This document shows, piece by piece, positions 62,011-64,000 of a stretch of DNA of 64,000 bases (position 1 is the stretch's first letter; each line of letters starts with the position of its first letter). Below the pieces are notes generated by a model that was given only the letters and a program-made list of their open reading frames with translations, had not been told where the DNA came from and made no database searches. The DNA is taken from the NCBI RefSeq assembly GCF_000313615.1, contig NZ_AMZQ01000001.1, positions 337,825 to 401,824 of the forward strand. Reading direction: 5' to 3'. This DNA is from Campylobacter showae CSUNSWCD. Its GTDB lineage: Bacteria; Campylobacterota; Campylobacteria; Campylobacterales; Campylobacteraceae. Position numbers and translations under genes: made by a program.

Positions 62011-63210
62011 ATGTTGCGTTCGGAAACGTTTTTACTTTTTATCATTTGCCTTATAGATTTTTGCTTTTTGTCGTATGCGATTAGCACGCTTAGCATTAGC
62101 TACTACGAGGCAGATGCGTTTTATAACTCGCCTAAAATTTCAGCCGTTTTGGCTAGAGCTTCGGTTGGGATTTTTGGGCAAAACGACTATGCCTTGCGCC
62201 TTCCTTTTGTTATTTGCCACATTTTTAGCGTCGCGCTGCTTTATAAGGTATCAAAGCAAATTTTAAAACGCAAATTTGACCGAGTAGTAAGCGCGGTCGT
62301 GTTTATACTGCTTCCTGCGACGATGGCGTCGGCAATCTTGGTAAATGACGCCGGCATCATAATCGCGCTTTCGCTTTTAAGTATTTATCTCTATCAACTA
62401 CGCAAAATGCTCGCTTTTTACGCGCTTTTGTGCGTATTGCCTTTTATTAGCGGCGCGTTTTTAGTTTATTTTTCGGCCATTTTTATATTTGCCGTCTATA
62501 GGCGCGACGCTAAGATGGCGTGGGTTGCGGCGCTGCTTTTTGCGCTTTGCTTTTACTTTTACGGATTTGACTCGGGCGGCAAACCAAGAGGCCATCTGCT
62601 TGATACCGTGAGTATTTTCGCCGCCGCGTTTTCGCCTTTTGTTTTCGTCTATTTTGTCTATGCGATGTATAGAATTTGGATAAAAGAGGCTAAAAATTTA
62701 CTCTGGTTCGTCTGTATAACGGCATTTTTATTTTGCTTGTTTTTGTCGATCAGGCAACGTCTGGAGCTCGAAAACTACCTGCCTTTTTGCGTTATTTCGG
62801 TGCCGATTTTGGTTCGGGTATTTTTTAGCTCGTACCGTGTAAGACTGCCGATGTTTAGACGCGGGTATAAAATTTTAGCTTCTTTTGCGGCGGCTTCTTT
62901 GCTTGTGGGATTTTTGTTTGTACTTTTTAACGAAACGCTTTACGGCGTACTAAAAGATCCGACCAAACATTTTGTTTATAGATATCACGTAGCAAAAGAA
63001 CTTGCAAAAGAATTAAAAAATAAAGGTATAGAGAACATTGTTGTTGAAGATAATAAATTGGCCTTAAGACTTAAATTTTACGGCATAGATACGCAGCCGG
63101 ACGCAAATTTGCGATTAGCAATTTTGGACCAAAAAGATAATTATGGTAATATAGCGGTCTATAAATTCGGCGTAAAAATCGCAAATTTTAAAATTATAAA
63201 AGATGATTAG
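62011..63210 (+). CDS. ArnT/PMT-like membrane glycosyltransferase-type protein
   Basis: The 399-residue protein has about nine transmembrane helices and a C-terminal soluble part (about 325-399). The first periplasmic loop YYEADAFYNSPKISAVLARAS followed by FGQNDYALRLPFV fits GT-C enzymes (ArnT/PMT family), where an acidic residue in this loop is catalytic. The natural substrate is unknown. It follows the phosphoribosyltransferase by 15 bases and precedes the pseudopilin by 12, and such a neighbour could glycosylate an envelope product. Confidence 0.75.
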   Translation: MLRSETFLLFIICLIDFCFLSYAISTLSISYYEADAFYNSPKISAVLARASVGIFGQNDYALRLPFVICHIFSVALLYKVSKQILKRKFDRVVSAVVFILLPATMASAILVNDAGIIIALSLLSIYLYQLRKMLAFYALLCVLPFISGAFLVYFSAIFIFAVYRRDAKMAWVAALLFALCFYFYGFDSGGKPRGHLLDTVSIFAAAFSPFVFVYFVYAMYRIWIKEAKNLLWFVCITAFLFCLFLSIRQRLELENYLPFCVISVPILVRVFFSSYRVRLPMFRRGYKILASFAAASLLVGFLFVLFNETLYGVLKDPTKHFVYRYHVAKELAKELKNKGIENIVVEDNKLALRLKFYGIDTQPDANLRLAILDQKDNYGNIAVYKFGVKIANFKIIKDD

Positions 63211-63222
63211 GGGATAAATTTA

Positions 63223-63900
63223 ATGAAAAAAGCTTTTACTATGCTAGAGCTTGTCGTTGTGATCGTGGTAATAGGAATAATAGCTGCCGCTGCGCTACCG
63301 AGAATAAACGATGATCATATCGCCGAGGCTGCCGATCAAGTGATGTCGCATATCCGCTATACTCAGCACCTAGCGATGCAGGATAGTAAATTTGACCCTA
63401 CTGATGCTAGGTGGTTTAGAAAGAGGTGGAGTATAACTTTTACTAGGGCTTCATTTTGCGAGGGTGCAAACGAATGGAGGTATAGTGTATATCATGACGA
63501 TGGAGATGCGACAGATAATTTAAATTCGGCAAACGAAGTTGCAAGAGACCCATTGGATCCGAATAAATTTATGAGTTCAGGATGGGCCGGCATTTCGAAA
63601 GCCAATTGCGCAAACGCTAGCAGTAAATATAATTTGGCAAGAAAATTTGGTATAACCAATGTAGAGCTACGTGGGGTATGCAGGGATGGTAATTTGCAAA
63701 CTATCTCTTTTGACGAGTTTGGAAGACCCATGAGAAGCGTAAGTACTCCTGGTGGCGGTGGTGCAGCTAGAGGTTATGATAGATTGGTTTACAATGGACA
63801 AAACTGTCAAATAGTTTTGAGTACGGCCAAAAGACAAGCCACTATAACTATAGCGCCTGAAACCGGTTTTTTGCAGGTTACTTTTGCTGACCGTTCTTAA
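63223..63900 (+). CDS. Type II/IV pseudopilin (CtsG-like)
   Basis: The 225-residue protein begins KKAFTMLELVVVIVVIGIIAAAALP: a prepilin peptidase site before Phe, Glu at position 5 of the mature chain and a hydrophobic helix, the class III start of pseudopilins. The globular part has four Cys that could form disulfides. In C. jejuni similar pseudopilins (CtsG and others) are needed for DNA uptake, so a competence role is inferred. AGGGG precedes the ATG. A short hairpin (AATTGT/ACAATT) follows the stop. Confidence 0.88.
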   Translation: MKKAFTMLELVVVIVVIGIIAAAALPRINDDHIAEAADQVMSHIRYTQHLAMQDSKFDPTDARWFRKRWSITFTRASFCEGANEWRYSVYHDDGDATDNLNSANEVARDPLDPNKFMSSGWAGISKANCANASSKYNLARKFGITNVELRGVCRDGNLQTISFDEFGRPMRSVSTPGGGGAARGYDRLVYNGQNCQIVLSTAKRQATITIAPETGFLQVTFADRS

Positions 63901-63954
63901 TTGTAAAATTTTTTCACAATTATCTTTTTCCTTCAGCTTCTTTTAAGCATCTTC

Positions 63955-63964
63955 CTTGTATAAT
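63955..63964 (+). promoter_or_regulatory. Possible -10 near the window end
   Basis: CTTGTATAAT includes an extended TGTATAAT -10. The gene it might serve lies outside the window. Confidence 0.35.
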
Positions 63965-64000
63965 TCCAGCTCACGAATTGAGAAACCACCTTTAACTTTC

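Noticed and set aside
1-64000. tRNA, rRNA and CRISPR arrays
   Set aside because: Scanned for tRNA T-loop (GGTTCGAATCC-like) and regularly spaced repeats; none seen.

Overview
The window looks like a chromosomal segment of a Campylobacter of the oral, respiration-rich group (C. rectus, C. showae, C. curvus or C. concisus-like). This is inferred from the epsilonproteobacterial nap order (napA-G-H-B-F-L-D, no napC), two MOMP-type porins, a fused CcsBA cytochrome c synthase, the futalosine menaquinone gene mqnE, a PsrABC reductase, an IspDF fusion followed by a CemR-like orphan regulator, and a great excess of the hexamer AAATTT. I see no tRNA, rRNA or CRISPR array.

Layout. 1-1.8 kb: the tail of a beta-barrel-like gene, then two decayed genes (a lipoprotein and a DfsB/ClbS-family protein), both with ATA where the start codon should be. 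2.4-9.1 kb: a tightly overlapping nap operon for periplasmic nitrate reduction. 9.2-13.8 kb: a DUF5610-like protein, a lipoprotein, and two porins flanking a monohaem cytochrome c. 13.9-14.4 kb: an eroded IS1595-type transposase. 14.9-18.1 kb: dps, pgi, galU. 18.5-22.2 kb: an operon of a SyrD-type ABC exporter, a stand-alone DUF2470 protein, a HutW/ChuW/HmuW-like radical SAM enzyme and a flavodoxin, which together suggest anaerobic haem breakdown. 22.3-28.6 kb: YigZ, MsrAB, an ABC-F ATPase, an SplB-like radical SAM protein and a hydrolase. 28.9-29.5 kb: a YagU-family pseudogene. 29.6-35.2 kb: two proteins of unknown function, a UPF0210/ACT pair, mrp and thiC. 35.3-39.1 kb: ispDF, a CemR-like regulator, an ATP-sulfurylase-like protein and pgpA. 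39.3-43.4 kb: ccsBA with a small partner, and an RBBP9-like hydrolase. 43.7-50.7 kb: psrABC, a two-component system, an orphan Cache-domain protein and a HIT protein. 50.8-54.6 kb: a Sel1-repeat protein, a possible cobalamin-riboswitch relic, and three poorly known proteins. 54.8-59.1 kb: glmS and a GlnD-like protein whose nucleotidyltransferase looks dead. 59.2-63.9 kb: mqnE, a purine permease, a phosphoribosyltransferase, a membrane glycosyltransferase-like protein and a pseudopilin.

How it fits together. Most of the content serves anaerobic respiration: menaquinone synthesis (mqnE), cytochrome c maturation (ccsBA), nitrate reduction (nap) and polysulfide or thiosulfate reduction (psr), with oxidative-damage control (dps, msrAB) and iron supply (the haem locus). 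The least expected structure is a family of 250-285 bp intergenic elements with ~40 bp imperfect terminal inverted repeats, present three times between 18.1 and 25.1 kb. Their two ends match each other within a copy better than they match other copies.
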